A DNA stretch of 64,000 bases from Phytophthora sp. 'mugwort' (taxonomy: Eukaryota > Oomycota > Peronosporomycetes > Peronosporales > Peronosporaceae), in the NCBI GenBank assembly GCA_033558025.1, contig JAUCEF010000008.1:1116001-1180000 (forward strand). The letters run 5' to 3'. Positions 32,036 through 41,230 of the stretch are shown piece by piece; the first letter of the stretch is position 1, and each line of letters starts with the position of its first letter. A model generated the notes under the pieces. That model saw only the letters and a list, made by a program, of their open reading frames with translations, was not told where the DNA came from and did not search any database. The translations under genes and the position numbers were made by a program.

Positions 32036-33102
32036 GAGTATTGGTGGAATGGGGCGTCCAAATGCGCACTCGAGATACCTGATATTCGATTAATCAGAAG
32101 TGGCTTCAACCTGTTTATAGTTGTTTCTTAAGTAAGGAAACTTCATTGATGGAACGCCTTTGGATGGTCAACGCTCGTATATTGTTGAAACAAACGATAG
32201 CCTATGGCAGCCGTGCGCCTTAATAGAGTGTGTGGAGCAGCGCTGTTGGGTAAGGTTGCGTATTCGGCAAGATTTAGCAGTTTCGGAGGTGGTGTAACTC
32301 GGTCCGCATGACTTGCTCATGCTGTCGGGAATGTCGACATCGCCACTAAGCGAGGGCATTTCAGCTCTCCTACGGACGTGAAGCAAAAATGGATTTACTC
32401 AAATGGGCTTATGTTACTAGCTAGCCGGCGAGCGCCAAGGTCCTTGGCGAGAAGAAGGACAGAGAAGACGTACACTTCAAGCCGCCTTGAGACGCAGGAC
32501 CGTGGCACCACATCTTCGGACAACGTGGAGTACCTTCCCTTCCTCGCCAAACACGAAATCTGTGAAGGCCTTGTGATCCCATGTAAGGAGAGGTCACACG
32601 ATACGTGAATCAAGCTTATTACATTTTTTAGCTGAATGAAGGAGATCACCACATTAACAGCAAGTGCAAGATCAGTGGTGGCGAGCCTTCTTCATGTTGT
32701 TCGTCTGCTGATATCTTCGGTCTCATGTTTACGAGCTCCATGTCGTCGTTGAAGTACTGGAATTCGCAGGATCCGTCACATCCGCAGTGTCCGGCCCATC
32801 GTCGCTCTGATGAGCCTTGCACCATTGCTTCCTGCGGCTTAAGAGGTGGAGAGCCGTTGACTTGAATCGGTCTGCACTTGAGTAATGCTTCCATCCTGGT
32901 GGCTAACGATACTAAATTAAGACGGGTTTTGTGGGTTGAATCAAATTCACAAGTGACAGTTCCTCGACTTACCGCACTCGAGTGTCTCCCGCCAACTTGG
33001 CAATCTTAATCTGAGAGCTAAAATTTGGCGCGAACCGGCAGTTTACTGTATAAATTCCACAGCTGAGAAGACGCCTATAGTACGTGCAGAAAACAGACTT
33101 CC
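32036..33102. other. Upstream region of the kinase gene and left flank of a GyrI-like gene
   Basis: Contains a few short frames, one listed separately. The sequence before 33103 has a TATA-like TATAAATTCC at about 33049 that could serve the plus-strand gene. Confidence 0.4.
32646..32894 (-). CDS. Possible small gene, 82 aa, unrecognised
   Basis: A Met-initiated frame with balanced composition and a CGCDGSC cluster near residue 40 (MEALLKCRPIQVNG..., then DGSCEFQYFNDDMELVN). It belongs to no family I recognise. Another open minus frame lies just beyond it (32652-32395), so it could be one exon of a decayed gene. There is no supporting neighbour or signal. Kept at low confidence. Confidence 0.25.
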   Translation of the reverse strand: MEALLKCRPIQVNGSPPLKPQEAMVQGSSERRWAGHCGCDGSCEFQYFNDDMELVNMRPKISADEQHEEGSPPLILHLLLMW

Positions 33103-33576
33103 ATGACGACGGGGACTCCTGAGATCAAGAGCCTGCCCGCCGTGCGGGTGCTTTCCCTGCGGTCCGTCCTCCCGACCTATCGAGCCCAAGGAGGTCTCTG
33201 GGAAAAGATCTTCGCGTTTGCCCAGACGCACGACGTCGTGGTCACCGGACCAACGTTCGCCATCAACTACACTCAAGACGGCAGACAAACTGACGTGGAG
33301 GTGGAGGTCTGTCTTCCCATAGCAGAAGACGCCCAAGTTCCCGAAGAAACGCCGTTTAGTGTCCATGACGTGGCTGCCGTGGATCGTGCTGCCGTCATGG
33401 TGTACGTCGGCCCGTGCGAGGGTTACTTCACCGCATACCAGACCTTTTTCGGCTGGATTGGCTCGGAGAAACTCACTCCTGCCGGCCCTTCGCGCGAGGT
33501 GTACATGAAGAGACCGACTGGCAACGAGGAAGAAGACAAGGAGAGCGTGACGGAGATCCAGCTTCCTATCGCCTAA
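33103..33576 (+). CDS. GyrI-like small-molecule-binding domain protein (157 aa)
   Basis: Single-domain protein. The N-terminal strand LPAVRVLSLRSVLPTYRAQ and LWEKIFAFAQTH helix are followed by GPTFAINY, a DVEVEVCLPI strand, a second half (AAVMVYVGPCEGYFTAYQTFFGWI), and the C-terminal VYMKRP...VTEIQLPIA. This duplicated strand-helix layout, ending in VTEIQ.P, is typical of GyrI/SOUL-fold effector-binding domains, which bind hydrophobic or aromatic small molecules or act as hydrolases in other organisms. The ligand here is unknown. No DNA-binding domain, signal peptide or membrane segment is present, so it is likely cytosolic. Its paralog faces it on the minus strand 188 bp downstream. Confidence 0.75.
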   Translation: MTTGTPEIKSLPAVRVLSLRSVLPTYRAQGGLWEKIFAFAQTHDVVVTGPTFAINYTQDGRQTDVEVEVCLPIAEDAQVPEETPFSVHDVAAVDRAAVMVYVGPCEGYFTAYQTFFGWIGSEKLTPAGPSREVYMKRPTGNEEEDKESVTEIQLPIA

Positions 33577-33763
33577 AAAGTGCAGAGCTCTACACTGACG
33601 ATACGATGTTCAGGTAGATAATAGCTTCTGCACAGTGCTCCAGATCAATGGATATGCTTCATTTCCTGCTCTTGCTTAAATCGAGAGTATCTCGAGATGT
33701 GTCGTTTATTCCTCAGGCACTACAACATTGGCCTCGACAACCTCGGCAACTACCGCTACAGCT

Positions 33764-34285
33764 TCAGGCAACAGGCTGCTGGATTTCCGTCACAAAAGAT
33801 TTCTCGCTGACGTCCTGGATGTCCATGCGCAGGTAGACCTCTCGCACCGGTGCATTCGGACGAAGGTTCTCCTTGCCAATCCAATCGTATAGCGTCTGAT
33901 AGGAAGGGTTTAACGCGTCATATGAACCCAAATGAACCAGCGAAGCAGCTCGCGGCACTGCCGGGAGTGTGCGAACCGTGATAGACGACGCCGAGGCCAC
34001 ATTTTCATTTACCATGGCGTCCTTAGCGATCGGGAGACACACCTCCGCATCGACATCTTTCTCCTTATAGCCTTGATCATAGTAGATCGTCAAACACGGT
34101 CCAGCAACGTCAAGGCCGTGGGCTCTTGAGAACGCTAGAACTTGATCCCACAGCGTTGTTTGCGCTCGGTAGCTGGGGATCACAGATCGCAGTGCCAGCA
34201 CACGCCCTTCTGGGAGATGCTTAATCACTGGTGGCTTATCAGCAGCTGCAATAGCGGCGGCAGCAACCGCCTCGCACTCGGACAT
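33764..34285 (-). CDS. GyrI-like small-molecule-binding domain protein (173 aa), paralog
   Basis: Same layout as the gene at 33103: LPEGRVLALRSVIPSYRAQ, LWDQVLAFSRAH, GPCLTIYYDQG, VDAEVCLPIAKDAMV, ASLVHLGSYDALNPSYQTLYDWIG and VREVYLRM...FVTEIQQPVA. It has about 16 extra N-terminal residues (MSECEAVAAAAIAAADK). By eye, nearly half the aligned positions match. The two genes converge tail to tail, which fits an inverted duplication. It is intact with no intron. Its promoter side faces the MITE at 34336, whose left end is only about 50 bp upstream of the start codon. Confidence 0.75.
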   Translation of the reverse strand: MSECEAVAAAAIAAADKPPVIKHLPEGRVLALRSVIPSYRAQTTLWDQVLAFSRAHGLDVAGPCLTIYYDQGYKEKDVDAEVCLPIAKDAMVNENVASASSITVRTLPAVPRAASLVHLGSYDALNPSYQTLYDWIGKENLRPNAPVREVYLRMDIQDVSEKSFVTEIQQPVA

Positions 34286-34335
34286 GCGTGTGGCAAAGAT
34301 TTTTGGTGTGCAGTATCCGTCAGGGCAGGGCGCTA

Positions 34336-34598
34336 TACACTCCGCGACAAATTAGATCACCCACCCACGTCGGTGGCTGTAACTCAGTTAATTTTTATAG
34401 CTAGAATCTGCTGTTTAAATATGCTGTTCGTGCTATGGCCCAGAACCTGCTATACATGCTAACGAGCACGATTGCGACGTACATGGGAGGGCCCCTATAC
34501 AAGCGTGCGGTTTTAGCACCGCGACAGATTAGATCACCCACCTCAGCTATATTAACTTTAAGTATAATGTAACCTAATGAATGTAGCAAGTATTCACA
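34336..34598 (+). repeat. Left inverted-repeat arm of MITE
   Basis: Contains the unit GCGACARATTAGATCACCCAC twice: at the tip (about 34343) and again near 34520. The arm is itself internally repeated. Confidence 0.85.
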
Positions 34599-34997
34599 CA
34601 AGTACAACAGATGTATGTGCTTGGTGGTGAAGCTCACCCTAATGCTGCCCTGAGGCGCTGACAACCTCCTAAAACTGCACCGCGTGCCTCTTTCTAGTCC
34701 CTACCATTCATAAGAATCGTATTCCAGGTGCTTATACAGCCCACAATAACGACCGACGACTAGCACAGCTCGCCCTGAAGGTGTTGCTAATTCGGCATAA
34801 GGAATATAGTAGCAATATGAGTGGATTTTTATCCAGGTAAGTGCTGACTCACATTGCGAGCCCCCATGGTGGCAATCGTAGTAGTGACATGAAGTCTAGT
34901 GGTTATAAAGTATAGCTGGAGTTAACAACGTCGTTGCTATCCATACGAAGGCCCGTCGTGCCGAACGAGATTATCCGTCATTAGAAATTGAAGCAAT

Positions 34998-35260
34998 TGT
35001 GAATACTTGATGCATTCATTAGGTTACACTATACTTAAAGTTAATATAGCTGAGGTGGGTGATCTAATCTGTCGCGGTGCTAAAACCGCACGCTTGTATA
35101 AGGGCCCTCCCATGTACGTCGCAATCGTGCTCGTTAGCATGTATAGCAGGTTCTGGGCCATAGCACGAACAGCATATTTAAACAGCAGATTCTAGCTATA
35201 AAAATTAACTGAGTTACAGCCACCGACGTGGGTGGGTGATCTAATTTGTCGCGGAGTGTA
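34998..35260 (-). repeat. Right inverted-repeat arm of MITE
   Basis: Reverse complement of the left arm; it ends GGAGTG then TA at 35259-35260. Confidence 0.85.
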
Positions 35261-35549
35261 CTACGACTTTTGGTCTCACCTCAGCGACCCAATTTTGCTT
35301 CGTTTTTTTTTTTCATCAAATTTATGGGAGCATTAAGGCACGCATTACATGTACATTGGAAACCTTCCAAAACCAATTACCGTATAATCGTAGTCCTAAA
35401 CGTCACCAGCTTAGCACGGTGTGCAAATCCCATACCAAAATTTATCGGACCGTCGGACTTGTGTGACTGAGTGAAATATCAAGGTGAACTGCATAAAATT
35501 AACCGTATGCATTATGTACGACGGTTATCGATGCTCACTCTATGCAACA
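35261..35549. repeat. Non-coding; includes a dispersed repeat shared with 58.6 kb
   Basis: GACCCAATTTTGCTTC, a T/A stretch, GGGAGCA, TAAGG and ACGCATTACA (35289-35352) occur in the same order at about 58620-58680. There is no gene. Confidence 0.55.
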
Positions 35550-35999
35550 TAGGTTAGGGTAGAAAGAATCTGAGATCAGCATTGCTGCTTTGTATAGAGC
35601 TTATAGGCGTAAGGAGACGGCCTAAAACAGCCTGTGGGACGAGAAAAACGCATTTGAGAAGAACGAAAAAACAAGCAAAAATGGCTCGAGAGCGATGTGT
35701 TCTCGAGCCGTCAAATTCAACAATGAGGCCCGGACCAGGAAATCGAGGTCTACTGTTAGAGTGATCTTTTAGCCCGTCACAGATCTGCCTATCCATTGGT
35801 TCATATATGACCAATGTAATGTAGGCACGTGGAACTACGGCGACCCGCCCCGACAGTGGCCCCTGTGCCGCCAGTCAGCTCCAACTACGCAGACCTCCCG
35901 CCGTCAATACACCGCCCAGGCCCGCACGTTGCTGCACCAGCCCGTACGCAACGCTTGCGGTGCCATACGAGTTAGCCCCCCCCCCCCACACACACACGA

Positions 36000-36067
36000 C
36001 GACGTAACTCAATCGTAGAGCGCAGGGCTGTGCCCTGGGGCTGCTGGTTCGAATCCAGCCGTTGCCA
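36000..36067 (+). repeat. tRNA-like sequence in Crypton copy 1
   Basis: A D-arm-like TAACTCAATCGTAGAGC is followed by a perfect T-arm (stem GCTGG/CCAGC, loop TTCGAAT). The anticodon loop is only 5 bases when the stem CAGGG/CCCTG is paired, and the acceptor stem does not pair well, so a working tRNA is unlikely. Confidence 0.55.
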
Positions 36068-36282
36068 TCTTATTAAGAGGTGTGGAGGCTCCATCGACGC
36101 CGGATGTCGCCTGCGAGTGCTTGTGTGTGGAGACTACGGTTGTTGCTGCTAGCGGAGTCGATGCCGCTGCTAGTATCGCTCGTGCCGCGTGAGTAGAAGA
36201 AGGTGCTTGCATGCATTATCTAATGTTTGTTTGCTTGTCTAATAAATGTATTATGCAGCGCTGTAAGCTCGTTATCTGGTTT

Positions 36283-38299
36283 CTATTTGCTGACTACCTT
36301 TAACACATATTGTGTGTAGCCTGGTGCTGGGTCTCTGATTGCGCTTGCTTGTAGTTGGCGTTGGTGGCGTGTCGTTGAGGGAGCCACGAGATGGGGGCGC
36401 TGCATATGCTTCAGTTCGGCGCTGGAACCTCGCGACGTGATTTTGAGTTTGTTGGTGAGCCGGGAGAGTACAGGGTTCTCTGCGCTCCGCAGCTCAAGTA
36501 CACCGCCCCGATAGTCTTCAGCGTTAGCGTCAAGGTCGAAGCCATCTGGAATGAAGAGCTTCATGAAGGCGACGAGCAGTTTGGATCTAGACCTATGCTG
36601 CTTTGGGGCCTGCCCCTGCCAGCGTGGCTCTTGAACATACCACGCAAATCACGTCGCGTGCAGGTGAGTCGGTGATCCTCGGCGCTGTTTCTTTTTCGGC
36701 GTACTTACTTCTTGTGTGGCTTCGTCTGGACAGCTTCGTTTCCTGGTTGCTGGTGTATTACTTTGCTTAGCTTCAAGTACATCCATGCGCGCGTCCTGCC
36801 GCTTGATGTGCTCGGTAAAGTGCTTAATTAAAGCGGCTTGGTGTTCGATGGTCATCTGCTCTTGGCTTGATTCTCGTGGCGCCTCGAGCTTTCCGGTGAG
36901 GGGCACGCGTGTCGTATTTGTGGTTGCAGAGGTAGCGGGTGAGCATGCCAGGGTGTGACGACCATGCAAGAAGTTCAGCTGGCGAGCATCCGGCATGCGA
37001 GACAGCAGCTTCGATACGCTTAACGGCCGGTTGTCGGGGTTCAAGTCTTTGACCAGCGGAAAATATCGGAAAGCGCATGCGGTAAGAACATCCATCATCT
37101 TCTTGTTCACGTTGAGGCTTTCTGTTTCCTTCATGTAGAAGGTGGCGTACAGGATATGTTATACGCGTGCGATTGCGTCTCGCGTCAGGGTGTCAAAAAG
37201 CTTGACAAGTCTTACAGCGGCACGGAAGCTTTAGGTTTGTATCCACGGAGTACCTTGGCTATCTTGTGATCCTCCTTGCTGGTGTTGAAGATATAATTGA
37301 AGCCTTTGTTTGTTGTGCTCATATTCCAGGAGCCTCTATCGAAGATCCAGCGCGCTGTCATCTCATCACACCCGTTCGCCTATTGCGCGCCACCTTGTCG
37401 GATGAGTGCGACGTCAGCGCGACGTCCAAACCGGCGACAGGTATTACACGATCGAGTACCCGGTTCACGTGGGTGTAGATGGTGGGCGAGTTGTCGATGC
37501 GACGGGGTGCAGGAAGAGCAGCAAATCCAGTGACGACTTGGAATGCGTTCAAGAGCTCCGCAAGCGGCACGTCGGGCGACAGTGTAGTGCCTGTGCATAC
37601 AGCTTGCACCGGGAGGTTGCTGACGAGCATGGAACACGGTGCGTCTTGCGCAATCAAGGCGAGAACGATGACGAGCAGGGGGCACGTGGCAAAGTCAGCG
37701 TCTGGGAAGAGAGATAACCTCTGCTCCCCGGACGTCTTGACGCGGACAAAGCGCAAGAAGAAAACGCCACCTGCATCCACAGACATGTTCTGCTTGCGGA
37801 CCATTGCCAGATCCGATGCGCGGCCAAACAGGTACCAGAGGAGACACAGCAGAGCAGCATCCTGATAGACGTTTTCAGAGGATGCGTGAGTTTACAAATA
37901 TAGCAACATTGTTTTCAAATCAGACTTCGTATACCGAATTGCTTTAGCTACAAACCCACCACCATCCCGCTTCAAGCAATAGCTGTCTAGTGTCTTCCCC
38001 ATTTTGAGCAACCGAGCTTCTAAGGATGCTCGGTGCTTTGGATATTGGTCGAGCAGCTACAGCTTGGCTTGTCGATAGTACTGCATGGCAGTGTTGCGAG
38101 CTAACGGTTTACCTTTCCTCCCCTGATTAAATGCAAGATACATACCAAACTTATCCATCACACAAACAAAGCTCTTCCCACTCTCATCGTTATCAATGCA
38201 GTCCCTTATGTAATCCTCCTCAACCTCCTCATCCTTGAGAAATTTGCCGAACGCCGCGATCGCTGTTGCTTTGGCCCGCAAGGTGTTGCCTGGCTGCAA
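36283..38299 (-). pseudogene. Crypton tyrosine recombinase with GCR1_C-like tail, copy 1
   Basis: Read right to left. The N-terminal SAM-like domain is at 38299-38057 (NTLRAKATAIAAFGKFLKDE, YLAFNQGRKGKPLARNTAMQYY). The catalytic domain is at about 37863-37300 (LYLFGRASDLAMVRKQ-type text, FVRVKTSGEQ, TIYTHVNRVLDRV). There LTSHS is followed by a broken H-x-x-R region. The C-terminal helical region is at 37134-36690 (TACAFRYFPLV, a coiled-coil-like stretch and a KKKQRR basic cluster). A GCR1_C-like region is at about 36660-36400 (FAWYVQEPRW, SRSKLLVAFMKLF, RGSSAELKHM) with an in-frame TGA. Known Cryptons encode exactly this order and move by site-specific recombination. Frameshifts at about 37860 and 37350 and the stop inactivate it. 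Confidence 0.65.
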
Positions 38300-39120
38300 T
38301 CATCTAAGCCCATAGCCCTGGTCCGATAAAAGCACAATATGCATGTGATACGTCAATGACTTGGTATTTGAATGGACATACATATATTTTGTGCGTTGAT
38401 CGGACTTGATATGTCCGCTCGGCTGGCTAAGAGGGATCACCTAACCCTATCTACACTTATTGCTAGAATGCTAATCTACAGCGAATTCGGTTGGCTAATA
38501 ATTAGAGGATGTGTTTTATTGACTAGAACGTAGCATACAATATCTAAGTATAGTCCGATGAGTCGTTTTATTCATCCAAATATCCGACTAACGGATCTCT
38601 CAGAACTGTACCATAACAATGGTACAACTAACAAGGAAGGTCCAACGTACAGACTGCCATGCATATGGTTAGGGAGTCATCATAAGATGCGTTAGGGAAG
38701 TAGAAAGCCTATTTTAGCCTCAGTTTATACGGTGAAGGAAATTGTCTGAAACGGCCTGTGGGCTTAAAAAAACGCAGCTAACCAAAACCATGCAAATTTA
38801 GCCTGAGAGACATGTGCGCTCGAGAAGGTCAAATCAAAATTGAGCCCCAGATTTCCATGGAGGGTTCCACTATTAGGAGTAGCAATTAAGCCACCTAACG
38901 TCTGCGTCTCCTTATTGGCCGATTATCCCCCTATCAAACCTCCCCACAAAGGTTTATAATAACACGCGGCGTTTTAGTGGCTGGCAATCGCACAGCTCGA
39001 GCGCAACTCCGCGTTTGAGCACGTTACTCCCAGTCTTACTTTTTTATAGCTACTGCGCAGGTCTCCGATGCCCTGACTGCGCAGCCATCAGCTCAAGCAG
39101 CGCGACCCCCCACACACACA

Positions 39121-39189
39121 CAGTGAATAGCTCAATGGGAAGAGCGCTGGGCTACGGCATGGAGATTCCTGTTCAATTCGGGCCGTGAC
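39121..39189 (+). repeat. tRNA-like sequence in Crypton copy 2
   Basis: TAGCTCAATGGGAAGAGC is a very good tRNA D-arm/A box. The B box is degraded (TGTTCAATTCG). The 3' CCGTGAC has no matching 5' acceptor strand. Position and orientation match copy 1. Confidence 0.55.
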
Positions 39190-39299
39190 TATTTAATCAA
39201 GATGGGTGGGGATGCCATATCGTGTCGCGCTGCGGCTGCTCTTGTCGCTGCTACCGCACGTGCTTCTCCTGCTATTGCTGCAGCCACTTTCGTGCATTC

Positions 39300-41191
39300 A
39301 AGTCGAGCGTGAACCCGTCCTCCAAGAAGAGCTTCATGAAGGCGAAAAGAAGTTTGGTATCCCACGTTGCTGCTACGATATCGGAGCCTGCCTCTTTGGT
39401 GGCTCCTACGCGTGCCATGCGAACCAGGTTGCGTGAAGGTGAGCCACAGCAGTACGTCTGCGTTTGGGCTTGTCTGGATCTTGACTTGGTTGTTGTTGAC
39501 GCTTGTTTTGCTTATTATGTGCTGTCTTTCCTTACAGCTTAGCTTCTAGGTTATCCAGGCGCATATCTTGACCCTTGATGTGCTCTAGTAAATGGTCAAT
39601 CACATTGCGCTGATGGTCGATAATCTTGCTCTCGTTACTTGAATGCTTGCGCGGTGGACTGGTTTGTTCGTGCTCTTGGTTTGGCTTGGTGCTTGCATTT
39701 CCACAGGTAGCAAGGTGCGACGACCGCGCTAGAAGCTCACACATAGATGTTCCTGCATTTACAGCAGCCGACTCCAAGCGCTGACGGCAGGACCATCCGG
39801 TTGGACCTTCTTCATTGCTGGGTAGTGCAAGATGAGGTAGGCTATGAGGACGTCGGTTGCTTGATGACTGAGGTTGTACTTGGAGCTTCCCATCTTGTAA
39901 CAGGTCACGAACAGCAAGCGTTGGACAGCGGCGATCTTCTCGAGCGTTTCAGCACAAATGGCTTCAAGTTCTGAGGATTGTTTTCGGCCGTCGTGGCGTA
40001 CCCGCTGAGTGACTTACTAATCATGTGGTCGTCTCGACTTGTGTTGAGAATGTAATTGAAACCCTTGTTAGTCGCACTCATGTTCCAGGCTCTTCGGTCG
40101 AAGATCCAGCGCTCTGTGAGTCGATCATATCCGTTGACATGCCGCGCACCACCACAGCGGAACGAGTGCGACGTAAGCGAGGCTCGGACACCGGCAACAC
40201 CGGCAACGCAGTCAAGGATAAGATTGACATGGGAGTATATCGTCGGCGTCGTATTGATAGACACAGGAGCAGCGGAGCTGGAGCAGCAGCGGCCTCAAGC
40301 GCAGCGAACTCGCCGGGTGATTCAAGACTTCCAGCAGCGGCGTCGAAGGCGCCATCGTTACAGCACTTGGACCGGGATCTCGGGGAGGTTGTCAATCAAG
40401 GCGATGCACGGCGCTGTTTGCGGATGAGCACTAATGCGATCGCATGCGGGGGGCATGTGATGAAGTAGGCGTCTGGAACAGCGACAGTCCCTGTTCTTCG
40501 AACGTCTTCATGCGAATAAAACGGACGAAGAACACGCCCGCTGCGTCGACGGAGAGGTTCTGCTTGCGGACGAGCGACACATCCGAAGCTCGCCCAAACA
40601 GGTACCACAGCACACACAGCAATACTGCGCCTGATAGTCATTAGAAGGAACATGCATTCCGATACAAACACAGCATCATCTCTTTTAGATCACTCTTTGA
40701 GCATGGTGGTGATTTGTTGACTACCTTTCCGTGTCACTTCATACAGAAGCTGTCCAGCGTCTTCCCCATTTAAATAGCTTTGCTTCGACAATGCTTCGAC
40801 AATGTGTCGTTTGTGCAGGGAATAGTTCGAACAGCCACATCTTACTTTGTCGGTAGTATGCATTGCGGTATTCCGGGCAAGTGACTTGCCATTTTTGCCC
40901 TCGTTAAATGTAAGATACATACCAAATTTATTCGAAGACCACACAACATTTACCTGTAGTATCCTGCTCAATACAGCGCTTAACATATTCAAGCTCTACA
41001 TTTTCGCTCTTTATAAAGGTCTTGAAAGTCTTGACGGCCGTTTTCTTTGCCCGCTTCGTGTTGCCAGGCTTGAGCTCGTGTAAGCCCATACTGAATGGAT
41101 TGGTCGGAAAGGATGCAAATATGCAAATGATACGCGCATAACTTGGAATTTGGATGATGGTACACATATTTTTCTTGTCCCTCCGACCCAT
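39300..41191 (-). pseudogene. Crypton tyrosine recombinase, copy 2
   Basis: The N-terminal domain is at about 41095-40690 (NTKRAKKTAVKTFKTFIKSE, YLTFNEGKNGKSLARNTAM). The catalytic domain is at 40640-39905: LYLFGRASDVSLVRKQNLSVDAAGVFFVRF, then TIYSHVNLILDCVA, SHSFRCGGARHVNG (the H-x-x-R box is present as HSFR) and RWIFDRRAWN. The C-terminal helical region is at 39777-39532 (IIDHQRNVIDHLLEHIKGQ). A GCR1_C-like trace follows at about 39440-39300. Frame changes occur at about 40690, 40400 and 39900. It is better preserved around the catalytic box than copy 1. Confidence 0.65.
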
Positions 41192-41230
41192 ATGTCGGAA
41201 TGGCTGGCGTAGATGACCTACCTAACCCTA

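Larger units (their letters stand above)
34336..35260. mobile_element. Foldback/MITE element with 263-bp inverted repeats
   Basis: Arms 34336-34598 and 34998-35260 are reverse complements with only a few differences. The ends read TACACTCCGCGAC and GTCGCGGAGTGTA, so a TA target duplication is likely. The roughly 400-bp centre has no gene. Frames inside the arms (same peptide twice) are repeat artefacts. It sits immediately upstream of the minus-strand GyrI-like gene. Confidence 0.9.
35550..38460 (-). mobile_element. Crypton-like tyrosine-recombinase element, copy 1
   Basis: Non-coding left flank (about 35590-35800) is similar to 38700-38890 before copy 2. It is followed by a C-run/CA microsatellite, a tRNA-like segment, the recombinase gene on the minus strand, and a right end with CACCTAACCCTATC at about 38436. 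The same layout recurs in copy 2, so borders are inferred by comparing copies. Confidence 0.6.
38650..41230 (-). mobile_element. Crypton-like tyrosine-recombinase element, copy 2
   Basis: Direct-repeat neighbour of copy 1 with the same order: conserved flank (38700-38890), C-run/CA tract (about 39106-39121), tRNA-like segment, minus-strand recombinase, and right end CTACCTAACCCTACCC at about 41220. The two copies are clearly diverged, so this is not a recent tandem duplication. Confidence 0.6.

Noticed and set aside
34401..35195. Two frames encoding almost the same short peptide (MYVAIVLVSMYSRFWAIARTAY)
   Set aside because: They lie in the two inverted arms of the foldback element; the similarity is explained by the repeat, not by genes.
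36000..36067. Functional tRNA gene
   Set aside because: The T arm is perfect, but the anticodon loop is too short and the acceptor stem does not pair; the same segment recurs in a second element.
39121..39189. Functional tRNA gene
   Set aside because: Good A box but degraded T arm and unmatched acceptor stem.
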